Shown piece after piece: positions 37,166 to 49,303 of a stretch of DNA of 64,000 nucleotides; positions within the stretch are counted from its first letter, which is position 1, and each line of letters begins with the position of its first letter. The translations under genes and the position numbers were made by a program. The notes under the pieces are model-generated. The model was given only the letters and a program-made list of their open reading frames with translations, was not told the origin of the DNA and searched no databases. Source of the stretch: JALYNX01 sp963749415 (lineage in GTDB: Bacteria; Actinomycetota; Acidimicrobiia; Spongiisociales; ZC4RG35); contig CAVVMG010000001.1 in the NCBI GenBank assembly GCA_963749415.1, forward strand, positions 248,001 to 312,000, written 5' to 3'.

Positions 37166-38625
37166 GTGAGGAAAATTAGGCAAGATCGCGAGCGGGGCAG
37201 GACATCGGCGCTGCTCCTGATCCTGGCTGTGGTGATGGGGATGGTGATCGCGGCATGTGCCGACAGTGGCGCCGACCCGACCACCACCGCCGGAGGTGAG
37301 GAGTCGACGACTAGCGCGGCCGAGGAGCCCACAACCACCGCCGGTGGTGACACCACCACGACTGCTGCTGCCGAGCCGCTGGTGGTCGCCTGCGACACAA
37401 CGGTTCCCTCAGACGCCCCCGGGGCGATGACGATGTGGGAGCGCAGCGGTGGCAACGGCCAGATGGTCGACGCCCTGGTCTGCGCCTGGAACGACCGCAA
37501 CCCCGATCGGCCCATCAACCTGGAGTACATCGAGCACACCGATATGGTGTCCCGCCTGGCACGCGGTCTGGCAACCGGTGACGTGCCCGACCTGATGGGG
37601 ATGGACCTGATCTACGGGCCGCAGTTCACCAGCACCGACCAGCTCCTGGAGGTCACCGGACATGGTCGACGAGGACCTCATGGCGACGGCCAGCCAGGGC
37701 CACCTCGACGTTGCCACCTGGGAGGACGAGCCTCTACGGGGTTCCCCTCTACGCCGACGTCTCGGCCCTGTTCTGGAACAAGGACCTGTTCGAAGCCGCC
37801 GGGCTCGACCCGGAGGTGCCCCCGACCAACCTGACCGAGCTCCACGACATGGCCGCGGCCGATCACCGCACTCGGTGACGGGAACTATGGCTATTACCTG
37901 CCGGGCAACTGCGCCGGCTGCAACATCTTCACCTTCGGCCCGATGATCTGGGCCAACGGAGGCAAGATCGAGCCCGCCGCACCCGGCGACGAAGCCATGG
38001 TGACTCCAGAAGTAGATCGCCCCGGTCCTGGAATGGGCCCGGATGATGCACGAGGAAGGTCAGATCGACCCCGCCGCTCAGGCGGAGACCGGTGCGACCT
38101 TTGCGAGGTATTCGGCTCGGGCAAGGCCGGGATCATGGGCACCGGGCAACTTCAACATCACGCTGGTCACCGGGGCCGAGGGCATCGAGGGTCAGAACCC
38201 GGACATGGACTTCGGGATCACCTTGATCCCGGGGCTCAACACGGGTGATCCTCCTCCTTCGCTCGGTGGCGACATCGTGGTGGTTCCCCAAGGGCAGTGA
38301 GCGTCTCGACGACGCCGTCGACTTCATGAACTTCATCCTCTCGGATGAGGTCCAGGTCGAGGCCTACGCCAAGCTGCTCAACATGACCACCCGGACCGAC
38401 CAGCATGGCCGACAACGAGTACTTCCAGGCGAACCCCTGGCTTCAGGACGTTGCCAGGCGATCGAGATCGGCCAGACCCCGTTCACGCTGAAGTTCTTCG
38501 AACTGATCAACTCGCCACAGGGCCCGTGGCTGCAGATGCTGCAGCGGGTGTACTACAGCGACGAAGACATCAACACGGTCATCGCCGACGCCAAGGCGCA
38601 GATGGAGGCAATCATCAACGAGTGA
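37166..38625 (+). CDS. Sugar ABC transporter substrate-binding lipoprotein (probably arabinose), at least eight frame breaks
   Basis: About 480 residues when repaired. Signal peptide with lipobox VIAACADS, a Thr/Glu-rich linker (35-70), then a family-1 solute-binding fold (MTMWERSGGNGQMVDALV; ADVSALFWNKDLFEAAGLDP). Extra bases near 37659, 37731, 37861, 38014, 38145, 38288 and 38401, and opposite-sign slips near 38103 and 38456, break the frame, yet each segment between breaks is well conserved and no segment contains an internal stop in its proper frame. The GTG start is preceded by GAGGAGG. It is transcribed from its own TTGACA promoter with a candidate arabinose operator, directly after araA, which supports arabinose or arabino-oligosaccharide as ligand. 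Confidence 0.75.
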
Positions 38626-38654
38626 TCGGTTGATCACTCACGTGTAACTACGAA

Positions 38655-38688
38655 GGGCCGCGGCGTCGACCTCCGGGCGCCGCGGTCC
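38655..38688 (+). terminator. Hairpin between binding-protein and permease genes
   Basis: GGGCCGCGGCG and CGCCGCGGTCC form an 11-bp stem (one G-T pair) followed by TTTGT, 30 bp after the binding-protein stop. It likely limits read-through into the permeases. Confidence 0.6.
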
Positions 38689-38768
38689 TTTGTCGAGCGG
38701 CAGCAGACCGATCTACTGCCACTGCAAATATCATCGAACTCGACCTGGTTGTGACTGGAGCTCAGGAG

Positions 38769-39649
38769 ATGCAGACCACCGCTCGCAGCAAGCTCACCGG
38801 CTTCTGGTACGTGTTGCCGGCGCTCCTCTTCGTGGTGGCTTTCACCGCGTGGCCGTTCCTGCAGATGGTCTGGATATCACTGAACGAGTGGTCGCTGATC
38901 ACCCCGCCCGAGCTTCGTCGGGCTGCAGAACTACCTCGACGCCTTCGCCGACTCCCAATTCTGGATCTCGCTTCGATTCACGTTGAAGTACACCCTCTAC
39001 ATCACTCCGATCCTGATGATCGGCGGCTATCTCATCGCCCTCCTGGTCACCCCCAACAGCCGGCTGAGCCGGGTCAGCCGCACCTTCTTGTTCACACCCG
39101 GTCGTGATCGGGCTCGGCGCCTCCAGCCTCCTCTGGTACTGGCTGTTCAGCCCCAACTACGGGCTGATCAACAAGTTCCTCCAGGACATCGGGGTCATCG
39201 ACGACCCGATCCTCTGGCTCGGGGTCGACGCCGGCTTGTCCAACTGGGCGGTGATCATCTCCATCACCTGGAAAGTGATCGGCTTCGGGATGATCCTCTT
39301 CGTCGCCGCGATCCAGGCCATCCCCCAGGAGATCAACGAGGCGGCGATGGTGGACGGCGCCAGCTTCTGGCAGCGGGTGCGCAAGGTGATCCTGCCCTTG
39401 ACCAAGAAAACCATCCTGCTGGTGACCCTGGTCAGCGTGATCGGCTCGCTGCTGGCCTTCGACCAGTTCTACATCATGACCGCCGGCCAGCCCCGGAACC
39501 TGACCGCCACCTCCACCTTCTACGTCTATCTCAACTCGTTCCCCTACCTCAAGCTCGGGTACGGGGCTGCACTCTCCATGATCCTGGCCTTCATCGTCCT
39601 CGGCTTCACCGTGGTGCAGATGATCCTCACCCGGCGGAGTGAGACATGA
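38769..39649 (+). CDS. Sugar ABC transporter permease (MalF-like), frame breaks near 38913 and 39100
   Basis: About 293 residues. Six-helix permease beginning FWYVLPALLFVVAFTAWPFLQMVW, with the EAA loop INEAAMVDGASFWQRVRKVILP. One extra C near 38913 and one extra G near 39100 split the N-terminal half; removal restores EFVGLQNYLDAFADSQFW and LFTPVVIGLGASSLLWYW. The ATG at 38769 has GGAG 8 nt upstream. The stop overlaps the next permease ATG. Confidence 0.8.
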
Positions 39650-40576
39650 CCAGGGCGCTCTCGGAACCCATCCACGCCGGAGCTCTCGACCCCGATCTCC
39701 CGCCCGCTCCAAGGGATCAGGTGCCGGCGAGATTCTGGTCTGGGTCGCAGCAAATACCTCTTGGGCGCGATCTCCATCGTCATCTGCCTGGTGATGGTCA
39801 CTCCCCTGGTGCTCTCGGTCGCCGCCTCCCTGAAGTCCCCGGCCGAGGCGGCGGCGGTGCCGCCCCTCTATTTCCCCTCCGAGCTCAGCCTGGAGAACTA
39901 CGACAGGCTGTGGAACTACGGGACGGGGTATGCCCACACTATCTGGGGAACAGCCTGATTCACCGCGTTCATGACAATCGCCTGATGACTCTGCTCCTCA
40001 CCGTGCCCGCTGGCTATGGGCTCGCCCGATTCCCGATCCCGGGCAAGGAGTTCATCTTCGTGCTGCTCCTGCTGGCACTGATCATCCCTTACCAGGCGCT
40101 GCTCACCCCGATCTTCCTCATGTTCTCCACATTGGGGCTGACCAACAACCTGCTCGGGCTGGCCATCGTCCACACCATGATCCAACTTCCCTTCAGCCTC
40201 TACATCATGCGCAATGCCTTCGAGGCCGTGCCCCGCGAGTTGGAGGAGGCAGCGCTGGTGGATGGGGCCAACTCCTGGCAGATCCTGCGCAGGGTCTTTC
40301 TGCCCTCGATGGTCCCCGCGGTGATCACCGTCACCCTCTTCGCCTTCGTCACCTCGTGGAACGAGTTCCTGGGGGCCCTGGTGATGATGACCAATGACAG
40401 CGAGCTCACTTTGCCTGCTCGTCCTCGCCATCACCCGTAGTGTCACCAGCCTGGGCAGTACCGACTGGGGGATGCTTCAGGCCGGGGTCACCATCGCCGT
40501 GATTCCGTGCGTCGTGGTCTTCCTGCTCCTCCAGCGCTACTACGTGTCCGGCCTGCTCAGTGGTGCGGTGAAATAG
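39646..40576 (+). CDS. Sugar ABC transporter permease (MalG-like), about five frame breaks
   Basis: About 309 residues. First helix LGAISIVICLVMVTPLVLSVAASLK, EAA loop LEEAALVDGANSWQILRRVFLP, last helix VTIAVIPCVVVFLLLQRYYV. Breaks lie near 39743, 39937, 39961, 39983 and 40416. Between breaks all spans of a typical MalG-like permease can be read. No ATPase gene follows; such importers often share a genome-wide MsiK-type ATPase encoded elsewhere. Confidence 0.75.
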
Positions 40577-40636
40577 GGTCGAGTTCGGATCGGCGCACCG
40601 CGTTTGGCGCGCCAAGGCCGGGGGTACTGACGGCAC

Positions 40637-41116
40637 ATGGCCGAGCAGCCCATTCCCACCATCGCAGTCGCTGAGTCATGCACGGGGGGCATGCTCATGG
40701 CCAGGTTCGTCGAGACTCCGGGTAGCGGCGACTGGTTCAAGGGAGGAGTCGTCGCCTACCAGTCTGAGCTCAAGTTCCAATTGCTCGACGTCCCCAAGGG
40801 CCCGGTGATCACCGAGCAAGCAGCCTGTGACATGGCGGCGGGTGTCCGCCGCCTCCTCGGGTCGGACGTGGGGATCGCCACGACGGGCGTAGCCGGGCCC
40901 GACAGCGAGGAAGGTGTGCCTGTGGGCACGGTGTTCATCGGGATCTCCGATCCGACCTCTGAGAAGGCGATCCGCCTCAGCCTGAATGGCGATCCGGACC
41001 AGGTGCGTCGAGAAGCCACCGAAGAGGCATATCGGCACGCCCTCGCGGAAACCGGGATCAGTGTTTCGGACCCGGGAATCGGTCCGCCCAGTGAGGAACA
41101 GCCTGCGACGAGGTGA
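40637..41116 (+). CDS. CinA C-terminal domain protein, nicotinamide-nucleotide amidase-like
   Basis: 159 residues, the stand-alone CinA-C/PncC domain. Motifs are VAESCTGGMLMARFVETPGSGDWFKGGVVAYQ (in pieces, with the catalytic Ser of ESCTGG) and IATTGVAGPDSEEGVPVGTVFIG. PncC deamidates nicotinamide mononucleotide in NAD salvage. The 25-residue tail is polar and unconserved. No strong ribosome binding site is visible. The gene is not obviously linked to the arabinose genes. Confidence 0.85.
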   Translation: MAEQPIPTIAVAESCTGGMLMARFVETPGSGDWFKGGVVAYQSELKFQLLDVPKGPVITEQAACDMAAGVRRLLGSDVGIATTGVAGPDSEEGVPVGTVFIGISDPTSEKAIRLSLNGDPDQVRREATEEAYRHALAETGISVSDPGIGPPSEEQPATR

Positions 41117-41213
41117 CGAGATGGTTGCGGACATCAGGGCCATTCGCAGGAAGCTCGGCGCCTGATCCCCCGGCTCTGAGCCGGACCCGTCGCGAGGATT
41201 ACATTCCGCGCCG

Positions 41214-42443
41214 ATGAGTGTCATCGTTGGGGCAGGCGGCCAATGGACAAACTGGGTGGGCAACCAGTCGTTCACCCCTAAACAGATAGTGGAGGTCGCC
41301 AACGAGGCTGCCGTCCGCGACGAGGTTGTCAGGGCTGCCTCCAGGGGGCATCGAGTGCGCACCGTCGGCAGCTCACACTCCTTCACGCCGATCGTCGAAA
41401 CCGACGTCTTGTTGGACACCGGCCCGATGCGGGGGATCATCGAGATCGACCGTGACCGCCTCATGGTCAGAGCCGGGCCCAAGGCCACCATTGGCGATTT
41501 CGGTGACCCGCTCTGGGAAGAGGGGCTGGCCCTGGCCAATCAGGGTGATATCGACACCCAGGCGATCGCCGGCGCCATCGCCACCGCCACCCACGGCTCG
41601 GGGCTCAAACAACCCAACTTCTCGGCCGCACTGGCTGCAGCGAGGCTCGTGGACGGCATGGGCGAGGTGGTGGAGGTATCGAGCGAATCGAACGGCGGAG
41701 CCCTGCCCGCGCTTCAGACCTCGATCGGCCTGCTCGGGATAATGACCGAGGTCACGCTTCAGGTCGTCCCCGCCTACGAGCTCCACGCCCGGGTCGACAT
41801 CATGAAGTACGACGAGGTGATGGAGCGCTTCGAGTCGGATCTCGAGGAGTACCGGCATTTCGGATTGTTCTGGATGCCCACCGACGCCTCCGCCTCTCTC
41901 TACAACCTGCACGACGCAGGGGCCGATGACTGCGTGGTCAAGCGGTATCGGGAGGTCGAGATCGGGACCCCCCGCGAAGGGCTGCCGCCCAACGAGCGCA
42001 TCGACCGCTCGTATCGGATCTACCCGATGGTCTACGACCCCAACTTCCACGAGGTCGAGTACTTCCTCCCCATCGAACACAGCCGGGAGATCATGAACCG
42101 GATGCGGGAGCTGATGCTGCGCTGGCTTCCGCTCAGCCTCTACCCGTTGGAGATCCGGGTCGTGGCTCGGGATAACGCCTGGATGAGCCCCAATTATCAG
42201 CGTGACAACCTGGTGGTTTCGATCTCCGGGGAGCCCGGGACCGAATACTGGCCGTACCTACGAGCCTGTGACGACCTATTCGCCGAGTACAGCGGCCGGC
42301 CTCATTGGGGCAAGATCCATTTCATGACCCCGGAACGGATCGCGGGTCTGTTCCCCAGGTACGGGGACTTCCTCGAGGTGCGGCGCCGCTTCGATCCCGA
42401 CGGTGTCTTCCTCAACCCCCACCTCGAGGAGCTCTTCTCCTAG
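41214..42443 (+). CDS. FAD-linked aldonolactone/alditol oxidase family protein
   Basis: 409 residues. An N-terminal FAD-binding domain with the flavin-linking motif VGSSHSFTP (His near 56), then GDIDTQAIAGAIATATHGSG, and a C-terminal ALO domain ending with RPHWGKIHFM (HWGKxH motif) and FDPDGVFLNPHLEELF. These are features of L-gulono-/D-arabinono-1,4-lactone oxidases and alditol oxidases, which use O2 and release H2O2. The start is the ATG at 41214; no classic ribosome binding site precedes it. Its placement 640 bp after the arabinose importer makes arabinono-lactone or a pentitol conceivable substrates, by inference only. Confidence 0.85.
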   Translation: MSVIVGAGGQWTNWVGNQSFTPKQIVEVANEAAVRDEVVRAASRGHRVRTVGSSHSFTPIVETDVLLDTGPMRGIIEIDRDRLMVRAGPKATIGDFGDPLWEEGLALANQGDIDTQAIAGAIATATHGSGLKQPNFSAALAAARLVDGMGEVVEVSSESNGGALPALQTSIGLLGIMTEVTLQVVPAYELHARVDIMKYDEVMERFESDLEEYRHFGLFWMPTDASASLYNLHDAGADDCVVKRYREVEIGTPREGLPPNERIDRSYRIYPMVYDPNFHEVEYFLPIEHSREIMNRMRELMLRWLPLSLYPLEIRVVARDNAWMSPNYQRDNLVVSISGEPGTEYWPYLRACDDLFAEYSGRPHWGKIHFMTPERIAGLFPRYGDFLEVRRRFDPDGVFLNPHLEELFS

Positions 42444-42889
42444 TCGCTACTCACGGATCCGTCCTCGACGACCTCCCTGAGCCCATCGAGCATCGAACGC
42501 CAATTCGCCTCGGAGTGCTCTCTCGCCTCGGCGCTCTCGTTGTTGTCTTGAGTAAGGGTCACCTTGGTCGCAGCGCCCTCATCGGCAAGCTCGATGCGGA
42601 CACTGTGATAGTTCTCTGGAGTGTCCTCCAACCCGCTCAGTGGGCTGAAATGGCTGTAGGCGAGCACATGGTCGGGCTCGATCTCGAGGATCGTGCCCTT
42701 GTCCTCATAGGCCCGACCCTCCCATTCCCCGGCCCAAGTGATCGGGCTGCCGACACTCCAGTCCGAGTCGACCTCGGTCCCGAACATGTACTCACTGATC
42801 TTTTCGGGATCGGTCAGAGCCACCCAGACGTCGTTCCTGGGGGCGTCGATGACCGTGGACGCCTTTGCGACTTGGTCCTTCGATTCCAA
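42440..42889 (-). CDS. SRPBCC (AHSA1-like) family protein
   Basis: 149 residues. A START/Bet v1-like fold: STVIDAPRNDVWVALTDPEKISEYMFG at the N-terminus, WEGRAYEDKGTILEIEPDHVLAYSH in the middle and a long C-terminal helix (EANWRSMLDGLREVV). Start set at a TTG with AGGAGG 6 nt upstream, since the longer frame adds no conserved residues. Binds a hydrophobic ligand or acts as a co-chaperone; no specific role. Its stop overlaps that of the convergent oxidase gene by 4 bp. Confidence 0.8.
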   Translation of the reverse strand: MESKDQVAKASTVIDAPRNDVWVALTDPEKISEYMFGTEVDSDWSVGSPITWAGEWEGRAYEDKGTILEIEPDHVLAYSHFSPLSGLEDTPENYHSVRIELADEGAATKVTLTQDNNESAEAREHSEANWRSMLDGLREVVEDGSVSSD

Positions 42890-42957
42890 TTCTGGCCTCC
42901 TTTGGTGTGACATTCCCCTACCCGATCCTGGGCAGGTCAATCTCCTATTGGGCTGGA

Positions 42958-43311
42958 TCAGCCCCGGTCTCTGGAGTCACACCAGGCCGCGGTCACCGCC
43001 CGGATCTCCTCGGCGGCCGCTTCCACATCCCCCACGTCGTCGAAGTTCATGTAGCGCGCGGTGTCCCCTCCGCCGACCAGCCTGGGGTGCTTGCCGGGGA
43101 TGGACGCTCCGGTATGGAACAGAAGGCTGACATGCGCCTTGGAGCGAGGGTTGAAGCTCGCCATGTTGCCTTTGTAGACGAAGGTTGGCGTCTTCCATTT
43201 GATGGTCTCGGTCAACCGGTCGTCCTCGAGGATCATCTCGCGCACCCGCAACATCGCCGGCTTCATCGGGTTGTCGTATCCCTCGAACCACTCGTCGACT
43301 TCGGCGGTCAT
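42958..43311 (-). CDS. DUF1801-type small protein
   Basis: 117 residues. VDEWFEGYDNPMKPAMLRVREMIL at the N-terminus, KWKTPTFVYKGNMASFN in the middle and HTGASIPGKHPRLVGGGDTARYMNF, the pattern of DUF1801/YdhG-like proteins. The family fold is similar to frataxin-like iron-binding proteins, but no function is certain. It lies 68 bp upstream of the SRPBCC gene on the same strand and is probably co-transcribed. Confidence 0.75.
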   Translation of the reverse strand: MTAEVDEWFEGYDNPMKPAMLRVREMILEDDRLTETIKWKTPTFVYKGNMASFNPRSKAHVSLLFHTGASIPGKHPRLVGGGDTARYMNFDDVGDVEAAAEEIRAVTAAWCDSRDRG

Positions 43312-43410
43312 GAGGGTTGCTGATACCCGGTGGGGTCCATGATCCTATTTTGCCCCTGACAGCGTCGAGAACACGTCTCTCTTCGAGCGGATCAAAGGAG
43401 GAAGCCATTC

Positions 43411-43842
43411 ATGAAGACCCAATCGCGTTTCATAGCGCTCACGCTCTTTGCACTGGTAACCGTCGAGTTCGGCGGCTGGTCGCTGCTCGGGCTGCTCACC
43501 AGCAAAGGAACCCTCACCGCTTTCCAGGAGCAATTCTTTCGGGCAGGTCATGCCCACGCCGGGGTGCTCCTCACCCTGGCCCTGGTCTACTTCCTGCTGC
43601 TGGATAGGACCGCATTCGCTCCGGCTCGACAGCGAGTCCTCGGCCTTGTGCTCCTCGGCGGGATCCTGCTCCAGTCCGGCGGGTTCTTCGTCCACATGCT
43701 CGCCGGGGAGGAGGCCCAGACCTCGGTGGGCACCCTTCTCACCCGGGTCGGAGCGTTGTTGCTCGCGGGGGCGCTCATCACGTTGGGTGTCGGGGTACTT
43801 CGAATGGGCAGATCGACACCGGCATCGGCCCCGAACGACTGA
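43411..43842 (+). CDS. Four-helix integral membrane protein with conserved histidines
   Basis: 143 residues, about four transmembrane helices (7-29, 47-66, 73-94, 103-125). Histidines in FRAGHAHAGVLL at the start of helix 2 and in GGFFVHMLAG at the end of helix 3 could bind heme or metal across the membrane, but this is speculative. AAAGGAGG is upstream of the ATG. Family not recognised with confidence. Confidence 0.6.
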   Translation: MKTQSRFIALTLFALVTVEFGGWSLLGLLTSKGTLTAFQEQFFRAGHAHAGVLLTLALVYFLLLDRTAFAPARQRVLGLVLLGGILLQSGGFFVHMLAGEEAQTSVGTLLTRVGALLLAGALITLGVGVLRMGRSTPASAPND

Positions 43843-43866
43843 GCCGGTCGGAATTAGGGTGCTTCG

Positions 43867-44800
43867 ATGACCGTGATCGATTGGCTGTTGGACTCGGATC
43901 CGTCCATTCGCTGGCAGGTGATGCGGGATCTCACCCACGAGTCCGACGACGTCGTAACCGCGGAACGCGCACGTGTCGCCGGCGAAGGTTGGGGAGCCCG
44001 ACTGCTCTCACTCCAGGACCCTGACGGCCAGTGGGATGGCGGCACTTACCAGCCCGGTTGGGCCGACCCGTATGTCTATGTCCCTGCCTGGACATCTACG
44101 ACGTTCACCCTGCTGCTGCTCCGAGAGATGGGTCTGGACCCGAAGAGTGAGCAAGCCCGGCGTGCGGTGGCGCTAGTCCGGGACAACAGCAAGTGGGAAC
44201 ACGACGGCCAGCCCTTCTTCGACGGTGAGGTCGAGCCCTGTATCAACGGCATGGCTGTGGCATTGGGCGCCTACTTTGGTCAGGACGTGCAGGGCATCGT
44301 CGATCGCCTCCTCGGTGATCAGATGGGCGATGGCGGGTGGAACTGCGAGCAGGAGAACGGCTCCACACGCGGGTCGTTCCACTCCACCATCTCCGTTCTC
44401 GAAGGTTTGTTGGAGCACGAGAGGGCAACAGGTGGTTCGGCCGAGGAGACAGCGGCGCGACTCAGAGGCCAGGAGTACCTCCTCGAGCGCCGCTTGTTCC
44501 GCTCCCTGTCGACCGGGGAGGTGATCGATCCCGCGTGGACCCTTTTCTCCTTTCCGACGCGGTGGCATTACGACGTGCTGAGAGGGCTCGACTACCTGCG
44601 CTACGCCGACGCAGCGCCGGATGATCGGGCGGCCGAGGCAATCGAGATGGTGGAGAAGAAGCGTGGTGATGACGGGCAGATGGCGGTTGGAGAATTCCCA
44701 TGAGGGCCCGGTGCATTTCGAGATCGACGATGGAGACGGCAAGCCCAGTCGGTGGAACACACTCCGGGCCCTCCGGGTGCTGGACTGGGCCGGTCGGTAG
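43867..44800 (+). CDS. Prenyltransferase/squalene-cyclase-like repeat protein, frame break at 44677
   Basis: About 311 residues when repaired. Alpha/alpha-barrel repeats with QW-like motifs: LLSLQDPDGQWDGGTYQPGW, LLGDQMGDGGWNCEQENG, and after repair DDGRWRLENSHEGPVHFE. It lacks the DxDD motif of squalene-hopene cyclases. At 44677 one extra C ends the frame early at 44703; deleting it continues to a stop at 44800 with TLRALRVLDW. Cytoplasmic; a substrate cannot be proposed. It follows the membrane protein gene by 24 bp. Confidence 0.7.
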
Positions 44801-44851
44801 CACCTCCGCAGAAACGACCCGCCCGTGGGGCGGTCGATCCCAACCTGCCCT

Positions 44852-47215
<2,364 letters not shown>

Positions 47216-47306
47216 GCTACTGAGCGCGTAGCCATCAGGAAAAACCCATGCCGCGCTTGGATTCTGCCTCGGGCCGGCGGCCGGGGCCTCGGCGGCATCG
47301 GCGTTC

Positions 47307-48269
47307 TCAGGCCCTCCAGGGATGGGTTGCCTCGTCGAGGGCCTGCACTTCTTCGGCCGTCAAAGAGAAGCCGAGAGCGGCAGCATTGGCGGTCGCTTGC
47401 CTGCCGTTCTTGGCGCCGGGAATCGGTAACACGGCCGGGTTCTCGATGAGCCAGCGGAGGGCCACCTGGCTCGGCGTTCTCTCATAGCGATTGCCAATCT
47501 CGTTCAGGAGAGAGACCACGGGTTGAATCGCCTCCAACCCCCGACGCCGGTAGCGGGGTAGGACCCGCCGATAGAACCCACCGGGGCGGTTCTGCGTGGA
47601 GTACTTCCCGGTCAACAATCCGCCGGCGAGAGGGGTATAGGCGATGAGGGTGACTCCGAGCTCCTGGCAGGCGTCGAGCACCCCATTGGTCTCGGGCTGT
47701 CGATGGAGAAGCGAGTACTCGACCTGGTTGGACGCAAGGGGGATTCCATGCGTGGCGAGGGCGGCGTGGGCTTCTCGCATTTGAGCAGCCGAATAGTTGC
47801 TGACCCCCACCGCGTTCACCTTGCCCGCCTCGACCGCCTTCGCCATTTGCTCCATCAACTCCGGAATCGACACTCGTCGCGTCGGGAAGTGATGCTGATA
47901 GAGGTCGATGCTGAGACGTCCCAACCTGCCGAGGCTCGCCTCCAGCTCATCCGGGAAATTTTCGGCCCGAAAGCGGAGCCCGGACGGGAATTTGCTGGCA
48001 ACCACCAGGTCCCGTCCTGCTGCGAGCTCGCCGAGGCGACGCTCGGAGGCTCCGCCGCTGTACATCGCGGCGGTGTCGAACAGGTCGACACCGGCCTCCA
48101 GGCTGGCCTCGACCGCTCGCTTCTCCTCTTCATACCCATGTGCGGCCCCATAAGCCGTCTGTGCCGGGTGGAGTCGAGCGAGGCCGCGTGGCTCGCCCCA
48201 GGTCATCGCGCCGACTCCGAGGCGAGGGACCCTCAGGCTGCTGCGGCCCAGGGTCAGACTGTCCTCCAT
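47307..48269 (-). CDS. Aldo/keto reductase
   Basis: About 320 residues. TIM-barrel oxidoreductase with catalytic Asp and Tyr in FDTAAMYSGGASE, Lys in LVVASKFPSG and His in LYQHHFP; NADPH-site segments are GVSNYSAAQMREAH, TPLAGGLLTGKY and IPGAKNGRQATANAAAL. Likely cytosolic reduction of aldehydes/ketones or sugars. The ATG at 48269 or the one immediately before it serves as start. It is upstream of and co-oriented with the UvrA-like gene across 91 bp. Confidence 0.88.
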   Translation of the reverse strand: MEDSLTLGRSSLRVPRLGVGAMTWGEPRGLARLHPAQTAYGAAHGYEEEKRAVEASLEAGVDLFDTAAMYSGGASERRLGELAAGRDLVVASKFPSGLRFRAENFPDELEASLGRLGRLSIDLYQHHFPTRRVSIPELMEQMAKAVEAGKVNAVGVSNYSAAQMREAHAALATHGIPLASNQVEYSLLHRQPETNGVLDACQELGVTLIAYTPLAGGLLTGKYSTQNRPGGFYRRVLPRYRRRGLEAIQPVVSLLNEIGNRYERTPSQVALRWLIENPAVLPIPGAKNGRQATANAAALGFSLTAEEVQALDEATHPWRA

Positions 48270-48484
48270 CACCCGGACACGATACGTCTGTTGTCAGAAC
48301 AGGCGATCAGGCGGCCACTGGCGCGCCACGCACGGTTGTACGAGATCCTGCGTAACCCTTATCAATAATAGGCGACATCACACCTCGCCCGGTCGCCACT
48401 CCGCACCCTCTAAGGCCAGGCATGGACGAAACTGAGCAGCGCCCGCCCTCCAACGGCCCCCCCCCTACCAACTCCCGCGCCCCG

Positions 48485-48510
48485 CCCCCCCCCCCCCCCC
48501 CCCCCCCCCC
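48485..48510. repeat. 26-base C homopolymer
   Basis: An uninterrupted run of 26 C, preceded by a 9-C run at 48457-48465 and C-rich low-complexity sequence. It falls in the gap between the aldo/keto reductase promoter and the 3' end of the sugar operon. In a genome without other long homopolymers it is more likely a sequencing or assembly artefact than a real tract. The surrounding 48273-48529 holds no supportable gene. Confidence 0.9.
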
Positions 48511-48520
48511 ACGTTCGCCA

Positions 48521-48542
48521 CCCGGCGCATCAGTGAGCCGGG
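48521..48542 (-). terminator. Weak hairpin at the end of the GH65 operon
   Basis: CCCGGC and GCCGGG with a 10-nt loop overlapping the HAD stop codon. It is short and without a T-tract, so it is only a possible terminator. Confidence 0.3.
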
Positions 48543-49303
48543 CCTAACTGGATCTCGACGAGATCATCCACGACAACATCGGCGCCAGCCGCCTGCAACG
48601 CGTCCCGGTTTTCCCCCCGGTCGATGCCGATGACACCGCCGAATCCACCTGCCCGGCCTGCGGCCACCCCGGAAATAGCGTCCTCGACCACGATGGCAGC
48701 CGCCGGCTCCACCTCTAGCTCCGACGCCGCCGCGAGGAAGATTGCCGGGTTTGGTTTGCCGGGGAGACCGAGACGAACGGACTCGTTGCCGTCGACCACG
48801 GCCCCAAAGACGGCCGGGTCGACACCTGCCGAGGCGAGCACCGCCGCCGCATTACGGCTCGAGGTGATCAGGGCCACGCCCAGACCAGCGGCACGGAGCT
48901 GATCGATCAGTTCCAACGTCGACCGATAGGGCTCGACCCCGCCTTCGGCCAGGGCTTTCAAAAAGCCCTGGTTCTTACGGTTACCAAGCCCGCACACCGT
49001 CAGCTCCTCCGGCGGGTCATCGGGGGAGCCCTCGGGCAGCACGATCCCCCGGGATATGAGGAAGTCGCGCACCCCGTCATAGCGGGGCTTTCCGTCGACG
49101 TAGGTCAAGTAGTCGGCGACCTCGTCGAAACGTGGGGCATCCGACATGGTCTCGTCGAGGAACGAGTCGAACATCTCCTTCCATGCCCGTTGGTGCACCG
49201 GGACCGAATCCGTGACCACACCGTCCATGTCGAAGATCACAGCCCGGCATAGCTGGGTGTCGATGATCTCCTTCCCGTCCTCGGCCCGGAGCAGCGAGCT
49301 CAG
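48530..49303 (-). CDS. HAD-family hydrolase, beta-phosphoglucomutase-like
   Basis: About 250 residues. Motif I VIFDMDGVVTDSVPVHQRAWKEMF (nucleophile and acid Asp), cap-region FLISRGIVLPEG, motif II LITSSRNAA, Lys in LPGKPNPAIFLAAASEL, motif IV VVEDAISGVAAGRAGG. The cap and DMDGVVTD match beta-phosphoglucomutase-type HADs, which turn beta-glucose 1-phosphate into glucose 6-phosphate, the next step after a GH65 phosphorylase. The start is unclear: no ATG/GTG/TTG lies between the permease stop and motif I; a CTG at 49303 overlapping the permease stop or an atypical start after AAGGAG are options. The 3' end carries a weak stem-loop. Confidence 0.75.
   Translation of the reverse strand: MSSLLRAEDGKEIIDTQLCRAVIFDMDGVVTDSVPVHQRAWKEMFDSFLDETMSDAPRFDEVADYLTYVDGKPRYDGVRDFLISRGIVLPEGSPDDPPEELTVCGLGNRKNQGFLKALAEGGVEPYRSTLELIDQLRAAGLGVALITSSRNAAAVLASAGVDPAVFGAVVDGNESVRLGLPGKPNPAIFLAAASELEVEPAAAIVVEDAISGVAAGRAGGFGGVIGIDRGENRDALQAAGADVVVDDLVEIQLGPAH

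Noticed and set aside
39092..39937. Minus-strand 281-codon frame across the arabinose permeases
   Set aside because: Antisense shadow in the frame-broken importer genes; extremely charged, no domain. The sense strand reads as conserved permeases once breaks are repaired.
21445..40576. Programmed +1 ribosomal frameshifting as explanation for the breaks
   Set aside because: The break sites share no slippery sequence or stop-codon context and occur many times in one gene, which no known recoding system does in bacteria.
41117..41213. Fourteen-codon ORF between the CinA-like and oxidase genes
   Set aside because: Too short and without a ribosome binding site or recognisable motif; no support as a gene.
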